From an uncultured Eisenbergiella sp. (lineage in GTDB: Bacteria; Bacillota; Clostridia; Lachnospirales; Lachnospiraceae), in the NCBI GenBank assembly GCA_904392525.1, contig CAJFMW010000010.1, positions 1-39,075 of the forward strand: 39,075 nt of DNA, written 5' to 3'. Shown one piece after another: positions 18,966-29,495 of the stretch (positions within the stretch are counted from its first letter, which is position 1; each line of letters starts with the position of its first letter). Under the pieces are notes generated by a model. That model was not told the origin of the DNA. It ran no database searches and saw only the letters and a list, made by a program, of their open reading frames with translations. A program made the position numbers and the translations under genes.

Positions 18966-19598
18966 ATGCGGATACAGCAGTCTGGTTGGGAAATGAAGCG
19001 GGAACTGGAGAGGATACCCTGGTGCAGTGCGATTCTGACGGCAGTGAATGTCATTGTATTTCTGGCCTGTCAGTTTTATGGAAATGTTTTATATGCGGAA
19101 GGGTCTTTCAGCATTCTGTATCTGATCCGGAATGGAGAGTATTATCGGCTTGTAACGGCGATGTTTCTGCATGCGGATATCAGCCATCTGGCAAATAATA
19201 TGATCCTGCTGTATTTCGGCGGGGAGATCGTGGAGAAAACAATTGGAAAGGTACGCTATCTGATTCTTTTCTTCCTTTCCGGCATATGCGGAAATCTCCT
19301 TTCTGCTGTATATGAGCTTTCCACAGGAAGCTTCTACGAATCCATCGGGGCGAGCGGCGCTGTTTTTGGCCTGACAGGCGGACTGCTTTATCTGGTGATT
19401 GCGAGAAAGGGAAGAGCGGCCAGCATCTCGGTGCAGCGGATGACTCTGATGATTCTTCTTTCTCTGTATTCAGGCTTTCAGAGTGTGAGGGTGAATAATG
19501 CGGCGCATCTCGGAGGACTGCTGAGCGGTTTTCTCGCAGCCTTTCTCCTGTGCCATGTGGGAAGACTTCCCGGTGAGAGGGCCCGGCGCATGGAGTGA
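18966..19598 (+). CDS. Rhomboid family intramembrane serine protease
   Basis: FLHADISHLANNMILLYFGG, ESIGASGAVFGLTGGL (GASG serine), NAAHLGGLLSGF. Confidence 0.9.
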   Translation: MRIQQSGWEMKRELERIPWCSAILTAVNVIVFLACQFYGNVLYAEGSFSILYLIRNGEYYRLVTAMFLHADISHLANNMILLYFGGEIVEKTIGKVRYLILFFLSGICGNLLSAVYELSTGSFYESIGASGAVFGLTGGLLYLVIARKGRAASISVQRMTLMILLSLYSGFQSVRVNNAAHLGGLLSGFLAAFLLCHVGRLPGERARRME

Positions 19599-19670
19599 GC
19601 GGGACCTGATTCCCGCTGCTGGCAGCGGGCGACTGTCATTGCCGTTTGGGCGGCAGAAAGAGAGGTAAAC

Positions 19671-20081
19671 GTGAGAGGCGAAGGATGTATTTTCTGTAAA
19701 ATAGCGAACGGAGAGATTCCGTCCAATACCCTGTACGAGGATGAGGGATACCGGGTGATTCTGGATCTCGGTCCGGCCACAAAGGGACATGCGCTGATCC
19801 TGCCGAAGGAGCATTATGCGAATCTGTATGAGCTGCCGGATGAGAACTGCGCAGAGGTGCTGAAGCTCGCGAAGAAAATGGCGGTGCGCATGAAGGAAAA
19901 GCTGGGATGTACCGGAATGAATCTGGTGCAGAATAACGGAGAGTCTGCGGGGCAGACCGTACATCATTTCCATATGCATCTGATTCCGCGTTATGACGAT
20001 GGAAGCAGAATCGTGTCATGGACGCCCGGAGAGCCTTCCGCGGAAGAGCTGGCCCGGATCAGGGATACGATCTGCGGATAA
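19671..20081 (+). CDS. HIT family protein (histidine triad hydrolase)
   Basis: CIFCKIANGEIPSNTLYED...GQTVHHFHMHLIPR; GTG start. Confidence 0.92.
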   Translation: MRGEGCIFCKIANGEIPSNTLYEDEGYRVILDLGPATKGHALILPKEHYANLYELPDENCAEVLKLAKKMAVRMKEKLGCTGMNLVQNNGESAGQTVHHFHMHLIPRYDDGSRIVSWTPGEPSAEELARIRDTICG

Positions 20082-20119
20082 AATCTTAGCGGTCAGGAAC
20101 GGTTGACTACCGATGTGCC

Positions 20120-20255
20120 GTATAAAAAAGTGTGCGCCTTGGCGCACACTCGCGCCGAGCGCGATTGCCGTTAGGCAATAATTTCCCTTCGCGCGAGTGC
20201 GCATCAACGTCTTTTTTTATACGATAGGAAATGAAATTTCCTATCGTATAAAAAA
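20120..20255. terminator. Structured convergent-gene terminator region
   Basis: 20-bp inverted repeat 20213-20232/20236-20255 with flanking T and A tracts; additional hairpins 20130-20149 and 20164-20179. Confidence 0.8.
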
Positions 20256-20273
20256 TACCGCTTCAGGTAAGGC

Positions 20274-21347
20274 TTACGCCTTTCCTGAAGCGATTTCGTC
20301 AAGCAGTCCCGCGATGGTCTTTGCAGCGTTCATCTGCTGACTGGAATTCATGGCCTGGATGAAGCTCTGCCTGTTGAAGTAGAGCTCCTGAACCTTTTCT
20401 ACCAGAAGCGTGGGACTCAGATAATCCTCATCTATGACCATGCTGAAGCCCTGCGACTCAAAGGAGCGTGCGTTCAGGATCTGGTCTCCCCGGCTTCCTG
20501 CGGAAAGGGGAATCAGCAGATTAGGCTTCTTCAGGGCCAGAAGCTCGCAGATGGCATTGGCGCCCGCACGGGAAACCACAACATCAGCCATGGCAAACAC
20601 ATCCTTCAGCTCGGCCTTCAGATATTCAAACTGGACGTAGCCGGGCGTATTCAGAAGAAGATTATCCATCTTATCGTTTCCGCACAGATGTACAACCTGA
20701 AAATCCTTAAGGAGCTCCGGAAGAGCTTCTCTGACCGTCTGGTTGATGGAAGAAGCGCCCAGAGAACCTCCGATCACCATCAGAACCGGTTTGTTTGCGG
20801 TGAAACGGCAGAGGGAGAGTCCGGCTGTTTTGCTTCCCTTCAGAAGCTCTTCGCGGATGGGAGAGCCGGTCAGCACCGCTTTGTCAGCGGGAAGCCCCTG
20901 CATGGTTTCCGGGAAATTGCAGCAGACCTTTTTCGCGACGGGAATACAGAGCTTATTCGCAAGTCCCGGCGTCATATCGGATTCATGAATGACACAGGGA
21001 ATCTTGAGAGAAGCCGCCGCGCGGACGACAGGAACCGCAACGAAGCCTCCCTTGGAAAATACCACGTCGGGGCGGATTTCCTTCAGGATACGCCTGGACT
21101 GTGTATAGCCCTTCAATACCCGAAAGGGATCCGTAAAATTCTTCAGATCAAAATAGCGGCGGAATTTTCCCGTCGAAATCCCGTAATAGGGGATTTCATA
21201 GTCTCCGATCAGCTTCTTTTCCATTCCCTCATAGGAACCGATATAGGAAATCTCATAGCCGAGCTGCCGAAGCGACGGCAGAAGGGCAATGTTTGGCGTT
21301 ATATGTCCGGCGGTTCCGCCGCCGGTAAGAACGATTCTTTTTGACAT
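20274..21347 (-). CDS. murG: UDP-N-acetylglucosamine--N-acetylmuramyl-(pentapeptide) pyrophosphoryl-undecaprenol N-acetylglucosamine transferase
   Basis: MSKRIVLTGGGTAGHITPNIALLPSLRQLGYEISYIGS...VVSRAGANAICELLALKKPNLLIPL. Confidence 0.93.
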   Translation of the reverse strand: MSKRIVLTGGGTAGHITPNIALLPSLRQLGYEISYIGSYEGMEKKLIGDYEIPYYGISTGKFRRYFDLKNFTDPFRVLKGYTQSRRILKEIRPDVVFSKGGFVAVPVVRAAASLKIPCVIHESDMTPGLANKLCIPVAKKVCCNFPETMQGLPADKAVLTGSPIREELLKGSKTAGLSLCRFTANKPVLMVIGGSLGASSINQTVREALPELLKDFQVVHLCGNDKMDNLLLNTPGYVQFEYLKAELKDVFAMADVVVSRAGANAICELLALKKPNLLIPLSAGSRGDQILNARSFESQGFSMVIDEDYLSPTLLVEKVQELYFNRQSFIQAMNSSQQMNAAKTIAGLLDEIASGKA

Positions 21348-21375
21348 GAATACTTTCCCCCGGACTGTTTTGTTA

Positions 21376-21627
21376 TTATGCCTGGCCCTGAGCGAGCAGG
21401 GATTCAAGGGCGGTGGCAAGCTGATCCGGGCAGGATGTGGGCTTGAAGCCGCACCGGATGCCCTTCAGGCGGGAAATGGCGTCCTCCGCCTTCATCCCTT
21501 CTACCAGTCTGGAAATGCCCTGCAGATTGCCGTTGCAGCCGCCGGTGAAGGATACCGACTTAATGATGTCTCCGTCCATTTCGATATCAATGTAGCTGGA
21601 ACAGGTGCCTTTTGTCTTATATTTCAT
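21376..21627 (-). CDS. TSCPD domain-containing protein (TIGR03905-like)
   Basis: MKYKTKGTCSSYIDIEMDGDIIKSVSFTGGCNGNLQGISRLVEG...GIRCGFKPTSCPDQLATAL; GGAGG upstream. Confidence 0.9.
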   Translation of the reverse strand: MKYKTKGTCSSYIDIEMDGDIIKSVSFTGGCNGNLQGISRLVEGMKAEDAISRLKGIRCGFKPTSCPDQLATALESLLAQGQA

Positions 21628-21969
21628 TGTGAATGCCTCCAATCCGTTTGTATCCGATCTCCCCGGCCGATTTTAAAAGGCGGCCATAAGAGAATCGACC
21701 ATACGCATTATATCAAATATCGCCTTATGTTGCCAGCCTTTTCACAGGAAATGGAGATTTATGAGCCTTTCCGGAAAAATGAAGCGAAATTTTACGGCCG
21801 GATTCCGGCCCGGCGGTATTGTGAGAGCGGCGGACGGCCTCTATAATACAGGTACAGCGGATGAAAATCCGGCTGAATCAGAAGCTGTCCGGCATGCCCA
21901 AGAGGCTTCCTGCTCAGTCCGGCTGTCCGGAGACAGCAGAATGCAGGCCGCTTCGGAACGGAGGAGAAT

Positions 21970-22710
21970 ATGGCATCATTTCTGGAAAATAAAGAATTTA
22001 TGGTTATGACCATTATACTGCTGTTACTGAGCATTTTATGCAGGTTTATCACAGGAATTTTTTTGAATTCACTGATTCGGGAGGCGGAAAACATGTCGAC
22101 CACGCAGAACCGTCTGCTGAAGCAGTGCAAGGTAAAGTTCAGAAACTGTTATAAACTTAACGATGGAGTGCCAAATATTTCAGTGTTTGTGGACAAGTTT
22201 ATGGGGAAGATTCAGATCGGAAGAATTTCCGTGGACGGACTGTCCCATCTGTCCGGCCAGCTGATGCTGCTCGCGGTTCTGTCTGCGGGCCTGGGAGCCT
22301 GCGGGGCAATCATAGACGGAAAGACGGTGGGGGAAATCCTTCCCTTTTATCTGCTGAGTTTTTTGGGGCTGTATCTGTATTTCAGCGTTTCCGGTCTTGT
22401 GGATCTGGAAGGGAAAAAGGAGCTTCTGAAGGTAAGCCTGACGGATTTCCTGGAAAATCATATGGCGCCCCGGCTGGCCATTCTGGAAGAAGCAGAGATG
22501 GGGCTTCAGGAGGAGAAGAAAAAATCTGCAGATTCGGAAGCCGTGGCGGCTTTTGCTTTCGCGAAGGAACCGGAAACGGGGGAGGATGAGGGAACGGTGC
22601 AGACTGTGGCAAACGGGAAGAGTGCGGCCCAAAAGCGCATGGAGGAGCAGGTTTTTTCCAAGACACAGGAGAAGGAGCTGGAGGAGCTGCTTAAGGAATT
22701 TTTTGCATAA
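21970..22710 (+). CDS. Hypothetical membrane protein (MotA/TolQ-like topology not established)
   Basis: Intact ORF with GGAGG ribosome-binding site, several TM segments, acidic C-terminus. Confidence 0.7.
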   Translation: MASFLENKEFMVMTIILLLLSILCRFITGIFLNSLIREAENMSTTQNRLLKQCKVKFRNCYKLNDGVPNISVFVDKFMGKIQIGRISVDGLSHLSGQLMLLAVLSAGLGACGAIIDGKTVGEILPFYLLSFLGLYLYFSVSGLVDLEGKKELLKVSLTDFLENHMAPRLAILEEAEMGLQEEKKKSADSEAVAAFAFAKEPETGEDEGTVQTVANGKSAAQKRMEEQVFSKTQEKELEELLKEFFA

Positions 22711-22768
22711 AATCTTGAAAAGGTTGTACATCTTTGCTACACTAAGAACGGATTTACAGAGATTTGTT

Positions 22769-22877
22769 TGCCGCAAATGCGGCAGAACAGGAGGCTGGCA
22801 CGAACGTTGTTCGTGCCAAAGAATGCCTCCGGCACTCTTTTATGATTTTATGCCGCCTGTGGCGGCAGAACAGGAGG
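22769..22877 (+). promoter_or_regulatory. Structured pgi leader with duplicated hairpin plus SD-like segment
   Basis: GGCAGAACAGGAGG at 22781-22794 and 22864-22877, each preceded by a GCCGC..GCGGC stem; GGCACGAAC-GTT-GTTCGTGCC hairpin at 22797-22817. Confidence 0.6.
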
Positions 22878-22884
22878 AAAACAA

Positions 22885-24231
22885 ATGAGCAAGGTGACTT
22901 TTGACTATTCGAAGGCGACATCCTTTATCGGTGCGCACGAAGTAGATTTTATGAAAAAAACGGTTTGCGACGCCAGAGACGTTCTGGTTTCCAAAACGGG
23001 AGCGGGAAACGATTTCCTCGGCTGGATCGATCTGCCCGTGGATTATGATAAAGAAGAGTTTGCCAGAATCAAGAAAGCGGCGGCCAAGATCCAGAGCGAT
23101 TCCGACGTACTGCTGGTAATCGGTATCGGAGGTTCCTACCTGGGAGCGAGAGCGGCGATTGAATTTTTAAGACACAGCTTCTATAACAGTGTGAGCAAGG
23201 AGATCAGAAAGACTCCGGAAATCTATTTTGTTGGAAATTCCATCAGCTCCACCTATATTAAGCATCTGATTGATGTGATCGGAGACAGGGATTTCTCCAT
23301 CAACATGATCTCCAAGTCAGGAACCACCACGGAGCCTGCGATCGCATTCCGTGTGTTCAAGGAGATGATGGAGAAGAAGTACGGCAAGGAAGAGGCTGCG
23401 AAGAGAATCTATGCGACCACGGACCGCGCGAAGGGATCCCTGAAGGGACTCGCAACGGAAGAGGGCTATGAGAGCTTTGTGGTGCCGGACGATGTGGGAG
23501 GACGTTTCTCCGTGCTGACGGCTGTAGGCCTGCTTCCCATTGCGGTGAGCGGCGCGGACATTGATAAGCTGATGGAAGGCGCGGCAGAAGGACGCAGACT
23601 GGCTCTGGAGACGGAATATGAGAAGAACGATGCGCTTCTGTATGCAGCCATCCGCAACATCCTGTTAAGAAAAGGAAAATCCGTGGAGATTCTGGCCAAC
23701 TATGAGCCCAGCGTGCATTATGTTTCCGAATGGTGGAAGCAGCTGTACGGAGAGAGCGAAGGCAAGGACCAGAAGGGAATTTTCCCGGCGAGTGTTGACC
23801 TTACCACGGATCTTCACTCCATGGGTCAGTTCATCCAGGACGGCGCGCGCATTATGTTCGAAACGGTGATCAACATCGAGAAGTCCAGAGAGGAGATCAT
23901 CATTAATGAGGAGCCTGTGGATCTTGACGGACTGAACTATCTGGCCGGAAAGAGCGTGGACTTCGTAAACAAGAGCGCCATGAACGGAACGATCCTTGCG
24001 CATACGGACGGACAGGTTCCCAACCTGATGGTGAATGTGCCTGAGGTGAATGAATACTATCTTGGTGAGCTCTTCTATTTCTTCGAGTTCGCCTGCGGTG
24101 TGAGCGGATATCTGCTCGGCGTGAATCCGTTCAATCAGCCCGGCGTGGAAAGCTACAAGAAGAACATGTTCGCTCTTCTTGGCAAGCCCGGCTATGAAGC
24201 GCAGAGAGAGGAGCTTCTGAAGAGGCTGTAA
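22885..24231 (+). CDS. pgi: Glucose-6-phosphate isomerase
   Basis: [56 protein letters not shown]. Confidence 0.96.
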   Translation: MSKVTFDYSKATSFIGAHEVDFMKKTVCDARDVLVSKTGAGNDFLGWIDLPVDYDKEEFARIKKAAAKIQSDSDVLLVIGIGGSYLGARAAIEFLRHSFYNSVSKEIRKTPEIYFVGNSISSTYIKHLIDVIGDRDFSINMISKSGTTTEPAIAFRVFKEMMEKKYGKEEAAKRIYATTDRAKGSLKGLATEEGYESFVVPDDVGGRFSVLTAVGLLPIAVSGADIDKLMEGAAEGRRLALETEYEKNDALLYAAIRNILLRKGKSVEILANYEPSVHYVSEWWKQLYGESEGKDQKGIFPASVDLTTDLHSMGQFIQDGARIMFETVINIEKSREEIIINEEPVDLDGLNYLAGKSVDFVNKSAMNGTILAHTDGQVPNLMVNVPEVNEYYLGELFYFFEFACGVSGYLLGVNPFNQPGVESYKKNMFALLGKPGYEAQREELLKRL

Positions 24232-24407
24232 TCCACTGCGGCTGCTGCGGCACTTTGGTGCTTTTGGCAGGATAAATGCAGAATAACGTTCTGAAAGCGG
24301 ATGCCCCGGGCGGCCGGTTCCATGATTGCATGGGCGGCTGGCCGGGGTATTTTTACGAAAAGGCAGAAAGATATGGCGTATACGGATTGATGGAGGAGGG
24401 AGAGAAA

Positions 24408-24779
24408 ATGCTGGACTGTATTGTTGTTGGAATCGGCGGATTTGCCGGATCTGTCTGTAGGTATCTGATCGGACTGATCCCGGTCACCGGAAAAAGCGGG
24501 TTTCCGGTAAAAACATTTCTGATTAATATCATCGGTTCGTTTCTCATTGGGCTGATAGCGGCGGCAGCCGCAAAGAACGGTTCGTTAAATCCCAGGATCA
24601 TTTTGTTTTTAAAGGTTGGCATCTGTGGAGGATTTACTACGTTTTCTTCCTTTGCGCTGGAGACGGGGGATCTGGTGAAGAATGGGAATGTGGGAATCGC
24701 GGTTCTCTATGCAGTGCTCAGTATGGTGCTGGGAGTGGCGGCGGTATTTGGCGGAGAAGCGGTTGCCGGCGGCATGTGA
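24408..24779 (+). CDS. crcB: Fluoride channel CrcB/FluC
   Basis: VVGIGGFAGSVCRYLIG...TFLINIIGSFLIGL...GICGGFTTFSSFALE. Confidence 0.93.
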   Translation: MLDCIVVGIGGFAGSVCRYLIGLIPVTGKSGFPVKTFLINIIGSFLIGLIAAAAAKNGSLNPRIILFLKVGICGGFTTFSSFALETGDLVKNGNVGIAVLYAVLSMVLGVAAVFGGEAVAGGM

Positions 24780-24938
24780 ATGCAGGACTAAATCCGACAA
24801 TCGTGTTAGTTTACCCGAGTTTTGAACTGGATTCTGTGGATGCGTATGGATATAATAGAGTTATCAAAAAGCGGAAAAGCATAGCGCGCCCGCCTGCGGC
24901 GGCATGAACCGACAGCTTATACAAAAGGGAGGTACATC

Positions 24939-27341
24939 ATGGACAAAATTTATCGGCTTCCGGCAAGGCCGGAAGCAAAGGAAGCGAACGTGGTAAAGGG
25001 GGATAAATACCGGATCACGGTATTGACGGAGGGGCTTCTGCGCCTGGAGTACAGCGAAGACGGCGTCTTTGAGGACCGGGCTACGCAGACGGTGCTGAAC
25101 CGGGATTTTGAGGAAACCGCGTTTGAGGTCAAGGAGACGGAAGAGGAGCTGATTATTGTTACAAAACGGCTTCGTCTCACCTATAACAGAAAAGCCTTCA
25201 ACCCGAGAGGACTCATGATTCAGGTATACGGGATCGGCGGAGGCTCGACCTGGCATTACGGGGACGAGCTGCACGACCTGCGCGGCACGGCGAGGACACT
25301 GGATACCATCGACGGAGCCTGTGAGCTGGGACACGGCCTGGTTTCCAGACAGGGCTTTTCCGTGCTGGATGATTCCGGATCTCTGACGCTGAATGAGGAC
25401 GGCTGGGTGGAGCCGAGGAAAAAGGGAGTTCAGGATCTTTATTTCTGGGGATATGGGGCGGATTTTTATGGCTGCCTGAAGGATTTTTACTATCTGTGCG
25501 GAAAGACGCCCATGCTTCCCCGGTTTGCTCTGGGCAACTGGTGGAGCCGCTATTATGAATATACCGAGGAAAGCTATCTGGAACTGATGCGGCGGTTCGA
25601 CGAGGAAGGGATTGCCTTTACCGTAGCAGTGGTGGACATGGACTGGCATCTGGTTCATATCGATCCCAAATATGGAACGGGCTGGACGGGATATACCTGG
25701 AATCCGGACTTTTTCCCGGACCCGAAGCGGTTTATGGACAGCCTGCATGAACGCGGAATGAAAATCACGCTGAACGTGCATCCGGCGGATGGGGTACGTG
25801 CTCATGAAGAAATGTATGAAGCCATGGCAAAGGAGCTGGGGAAGGATATTTCCAAAGAAGAGCCGGTTTCCTTTGAGATCACCAATCCGGCGTTTCTTTC
25901 CGCCTATTTCAAGTATGCCCATCATCCCAATGAGGAAAAGGGTGTGGATTTCTGGTGGATTGACTGGCAGCAGGGGGGAATCACGAAGCTGGAAGGTCTG
26001 GATCCGCTGTGGATGCTGAATCATTTTCATTTTCTGGATAATGGCAGAGACGGAAAACGTCCCATGACCTTTTCCCGGTATGCGGGGCCAGGATCTCACC
26101 GCTATCCGGTGGGATTTTCAGGAGATACGGTGATCACCTGGGAATCTCTGCAGTTCCAGCCCTATTTTACCAGTACGGCTTCCAACATCGGTTATGGCTG
26201 GTGGAGTCATGATATCGGCGGTCATATGAACGGCTACAAGGATGATGAGCTGGAGGGAAGATGGTATCAGCTCGGCGTGTTCTCTCCGATCAACCGTCTG
26301 CACAGCACGAAAAATGAGTTTAACGGCAAGGAGCCCTGGCGCTTTAAGGCGGAGGTGCGCGCTGCGATGGATGACTTCCTGCGCCTGCGCCATAAAATGG
26401 TGCCCTATCTGTACACGATGAATCACAGGGCATATGCGGAGGATATTCCGCTGGTACTGCCCATGTATTATGATTATCCGCTGGAGGAGGCGGCCTACCA
26501 TGTACCAAACGAATACTGCTTCGGTTCTGAACTGATTGTCATGCCGGTGACTTCACCCCGCATCAGGGGGCTGAACCGGGCGAAGGAGACCGTATGGCTT
26601 CCGGAAGGGCTTTACATGGATTTCTTTGACGGAACCATCTACGAGGGCGGCCGTGTTCTGGATATGTATCGCGGCATTGAGGCCATTCCCGTGCTGGCGA
26701 AGGCAGGGGCGGTCGTACCCATGCAGGAGGAAACGGACGCGGTGAGCGTCTGCGGCAATCCGGACCGGCTGGTTCTGAAAATGTTCGCAGGAGCGGACGG
26801 ACGTTTCGTTCTGTATGAAGACGACAACGTTTCCTGTGATTATGAAGAGGGAATCTGTGTGGAGACCGGACTGGAACTGGTATGGAACGGGGAACAGAAA
26901 ATCCTGATCCATCCGGCGCAGGGAAGAAACGGCGCAGTGGTAAAGGAATTGATTCCGGAGGAACGATCGTATAGAATAGAGTTGTATGGCTGCACGGACG
27001 CTCCCGTTATCTGTATGGAAAACGGAAAAGCCCTTGCCGTGACACAGTCGTATGATACACAGAAGCATTGCCTGATCATAGAGCTTCCCGCGACGGATGT
27101 GGAGACGTTAAAAACCGTGACCTTTGGCGCGCCGCTTTCCCTTGCGCAGAATGACGCGGCGGGAGCAATATCCCGTTTCCTGAATCAGGCAGAGATGGAA
27201 TTTGATAAAAAATCAGCGATTGACACCCTTGTGCGCAGCGGGAAAAATCCCCTGGTCGTAATCAGCCAGCTTCAGACGATGGGACTGGATGAGGATCTGG
27301 TGAAATGTATCAGCGAGCTTCTGACGGCGCAGCCGGGTTGA
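24939..27341 (+). CDS. Glycoside hydrolase family 31 (alpha-glucosidase-like)
   Basis: GNWWSRYYEYTEESY, VVDMDWHLV, KITLNVHPADG, FWWIDWQQGG, WWSHDIGGH, SPINRLHS. Confidence 0.92.
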   Translation: MDKIYRLPARPEAKEANVVKGDKYRITVLTEGLLRLEYSEDGVFEDRATQTVLNRDFEETAFEVKETEEELIIVTKRLRLTYNRKAFNPRGLMIQVYGIGGGSTWHYGDELHDLRGTARTLDTIDGACELGHGLVSRQGFSVLDDSGSLTLNEDGWVEPRKKGVQDLYFWGYGADFYGCLKDFYYLCGKTPMLPRFALGNWWSRYYEYTEESYLELMRRFDEEGIAFTVAVVDMDWHLVHIDPKYGTGWTGYTWNPDFFPDPKRFMDSLHERGMKITLNVHPADGVRAHEEMYEAMAKELGKDISKEEPVSFEITNPAFLSAYFKYAHHPNEEKGVDFWWIDWQQGGITKLEGLDPLWMLNHFHFLDNGRDGKRPMTFSRYAGPGSHRYPVGFSGDTVITWESLQFQPYFTSTASNIGYGWWSHDIGGHMNGYKDDELEGRWYQLGVFSPINRLHSTKNEFNGKEPWRFKAEVRAAMDDFLRLRHKMVPYLYTMNHRAYAEDIPLVLPMYYDYPLEEAAYHVPNEYCFGSELIVMPVTSPRIRGLNRAKETVWLPEGLYMDFFDGTIYEGGRVLDMYRGIEAIPVLAKAGAVVPMQEETDAVSVCGNPDRLVLKMFAGADGRFVLYEDDNVSCDYEEGICVETGLELVWNGEQKILIHPAQGRNGAVVKELIPEERSYRIELYGCTDAPVICMENGKALAVTQSYDTQKHCLIIELPATDVETLKTVTFGAPLSLAQNDAAGAISRFLNQAEMEFDKKSAIDTLVRSGKNPLVVISQLQTMGLDEDLVKCISELLTAQPG

Positions 27342-27416
27342 CCGGCAGCAGAAGCCTGAGCAGTTTGGAATCGGCAAAGCCTGCAACAGGTGTCAGTACG
27401 CGGAATGGAGACAGAA

Positions 27417-28373
27417 ATGAAAATTGTGGTACTGGACAGAAGCAGCGTTGGAGAAGACGTATCCGTGGCCCCTTTCGAAAAGTACGGAGAAGTGGTTCTG
27501 TATTCGAATACTGTGGCGGCGGAGGCAGCGGAGCGAGTGAAGGACGCGGATATCATCGTGGTGAATAAGACGCCCATGAACGAAACTACCTTAAGCGGCG
27601 CTTCCCGCGTCAGGCTGATCTGTGAATTCGCGACGGGCTTTGACAATATTGACCTGGATTACTGCCGCAGCCGGGGAATCACCGTGGTGAACGTGAGGAA
27701 TTATTCCACGGCGGTGGTGGCGCAGCATACCTTCGCCATGGCGCTCTATCTTCTGGAAAAGCTGCGTTATTATGACGATTACGTGAAAAACGGCGTGTAT
27801 GCCTCTCAGTCCAGTTTTTCCCATTTCGGCATGACCTTTGGAGAACTGGAAGGAAAGACCTGGGGCATTGTGGGCATGGGAAATATTGGACGAAAGGTGG
27901 CCTCCATCGCGCAGGCTTTTGGCTGCCGGGTAATTTTCTATTCCGCATCGGGTAAAAGTACCTGCACGGATTATGAGCAGGTGGATTTTGATACGCTGCT
28001 GGCCCAGTCTGATGTGCTTTCCCTGCACTGTCCGCTGAGCGACCGGACGAGAGGACTGATCGATCTGGCGGCCATGAAGAAAATGAAGCCTTCCGCAGTG
28101 CTGATCAATGTGGCAAGAGGACCTGTGGTGAAGGAAGCCGATTTGTGCACGGCGCTGAAGGAGAACCTGATTGCGGCAGCCGGGCTGGATGTGCTGGAGA
28201 AGGAGCCTATGGTTCCGGACAGTCCGCTTCTGGAGTTTCAGGACAGCAGCAGGCTTCTGATCACACCGCATATGGCCTGGGCCAGTCTGGAAGCCAGAAC
28301 CAGAGTGGTGACGGAAACCTGTAGGAATATCGAAAGCTTTCTGGCCGGCGAGCCGCGGAATGTGGTGAGCTGA
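27417..28373 (+). CDS. D-isomer-specific 2-hydroxyacid dehydrogenase
   Basis: WGIVGMGNIGRKVASIAQAFGCRVIFYS; LINVARGPVVKEADL; TPHMAWAS. Confidence 0.92.
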   Translation: MKIVVLDRSSVGEDVSVAPFEKYGEVVLYSNTVAAEAAERVKDADIIVVNKTPMNETTLSGASRVRLICEFATGFDNIDLDYCRSRGITVVNVRNYSTAVVAQHTFAMALYLLEKLRYYDDYVKNGVYASQSSFSHFGMTFGELEGKTWGIVGMGNIGRKVASIAQAFGCRVIFYSASGKSTCTDYEQVDFDTLLAQSDVLSLHCPLSDRTRGLIDLAAMKKMKPSAVLINVARGPVVKEADLCTALKENLIAAAGLDVLEKEPMVPDSPLLEFQDSSRLLITPHMAWASLEARTRVVTETCRNIESFLAGEPRNVVS

Positions 28374-28442
28374 AGACGCAAGATGGAAAAAGACAATTTT
28401 TGAAGAAGAGGGACACCGCAGCCGCGGCGTCCCCTTTTATCT

Positions 28443-29495
28443 CTATTCCTTTTTCCTCTGCCGCCTTTCCTTCATCCGTTTTCGTGCCCGCATGGAGTGT
28501 TCATGCAGATATGCATTTCTGTCCTCAATATATCGGGCTTCCCGCTTCAGCTTCAGATAGCTTTTGAGGCGTTCCTCTGAAAGCTCCCCTCTCGCAACGG
28601 CAGCCCGCACTGCGCAGCCGGGCTCGCTTTCATGGCCGCAGTCACGGAAACGGCAGTAGGGGAAATAGCGTTCCACATCTTCAAATGCCGTATGCAGTCC
28701 CTCCGCAGAATCCCACATGCCGAGCTGTCTCATGCCGGGCGTATCGATGATCATGGCGCCTGGAAACAGGCTTTTTTCGGAAAGAAGGATCAGCTGACGG
28801 TGGGTGGTGGTATGGCGGCCTCTGGAATCGTCTTCACGGATTTCTCCAGTGGACATGAGAGATTCTCCGGCGAGGGCGTTGACCAGGGTGGATTTCCCTA
28901 CGCCGGAAGACCCCAGGAAAACCGTGGTTTTTCCGGGCTGCAGGTATGGCGACAGCGCATCAAGTCCCCAGCCGGTTCCGGCGCTGATGGGAATGACGGG
29001 GACGCCGGGGGCGGCGGCCTCGGTCCGTGCGGTCATCTCCGCAGGACTGTCTGTCAGGTCGGCCTTGGTGAGGAGGACGACAGGCGATGCGCCCGTTTCC
29101 CAGGCCTGGGTCAGATAGCGCTCCAGCCGACGCGGATTCAGGTCGTGGTTCAGGGACTGCAGAATAAAAACATAGTCAAAATTTGCTGCGGCTGCCTGTC
29201 CGGCATGGCCTGCTGATGACGGATCCAGCCGGGTAAAAACGCTTTTTCTTGGAAGCGTTTTCAGAATCAGACTGTCGCCGTGCTCCTGCAGGTTCAGAAG
29301 AACAAAGTCTCCGACGGTTGGACAGCTGTTTTCACCGGAGTAGTAAGCGCCTGCCTTCAGACGCGCGTAGCCGCTGCCGGATTCGCAGATAAATTCATAT
29401 CTGTCTCTGTAAACGGCGGTAATTCTCGCCGCATCCTTCATATCGTATCCCGCGGGCAGCCAGGCGGGATCGAAGCCATAATCGGTAATATGCAT
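28443..29495 (-). CDS. rsgA: Ribosome small subunit-dependent GTPase A
   Basis: Circularly permuted GTPase: LLTKADL, GSSGVGKSTLVNALAG, RGRHTTTHRQL, DTPGMRQLGMWD, C-terminal Cys/His zinc site. Confidence 0.94.
   Translation of the reverse strand: MHITDYGFDPAWLPAGYDMKDAARITAVYRDRYEFICESGSGYARLKAGAYYSGENSCPTVGDFVLLNLQEHGDSLILKTLPRKSVFTRLDPSSAGHAGQAAAANFDYVFILQSLNHDLNPRRLERYLTQAWETGASPVVLLTKADLTDSPAEMTARTEAAAPGVPVIPISAGTGWGLDALSPYLQPGKTTVFLGSSGVGKSTLVNALAGESLMSTGEIREDDSRGRHTTTHRQLILLSEKSLFPGAMIIDTPGMRQLGMWDSAEGLHTAFEDVERYFPYCRFRDCGHESEPGCAVRAAVARGELSEERLKSYLKLKREARYIEDRNAYLHEHSMRARKRMKERRQRKKE

Noticed and set aside
20274-21347. murG outside a mur/dcw cluster as an anomaly
   Set aside because: Separated murG genes are not unusual in Clostridia; nothing else in the sequence suggests an atypical role.
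24240-24407. Possible fluoride riboswitch upstream of crcB
   Set aside because: The upstream GC-rich hairpin (CCCCGGGCGGCCGG...GGCTGGCCGGGG) lacks the conserved fluoride riboswitch core as I remember it.
24864-26099. 411-aa minus-strand ORF
   Set aside because: Antisense to GH31; the plus strand has diagnostic GH31 motifs.
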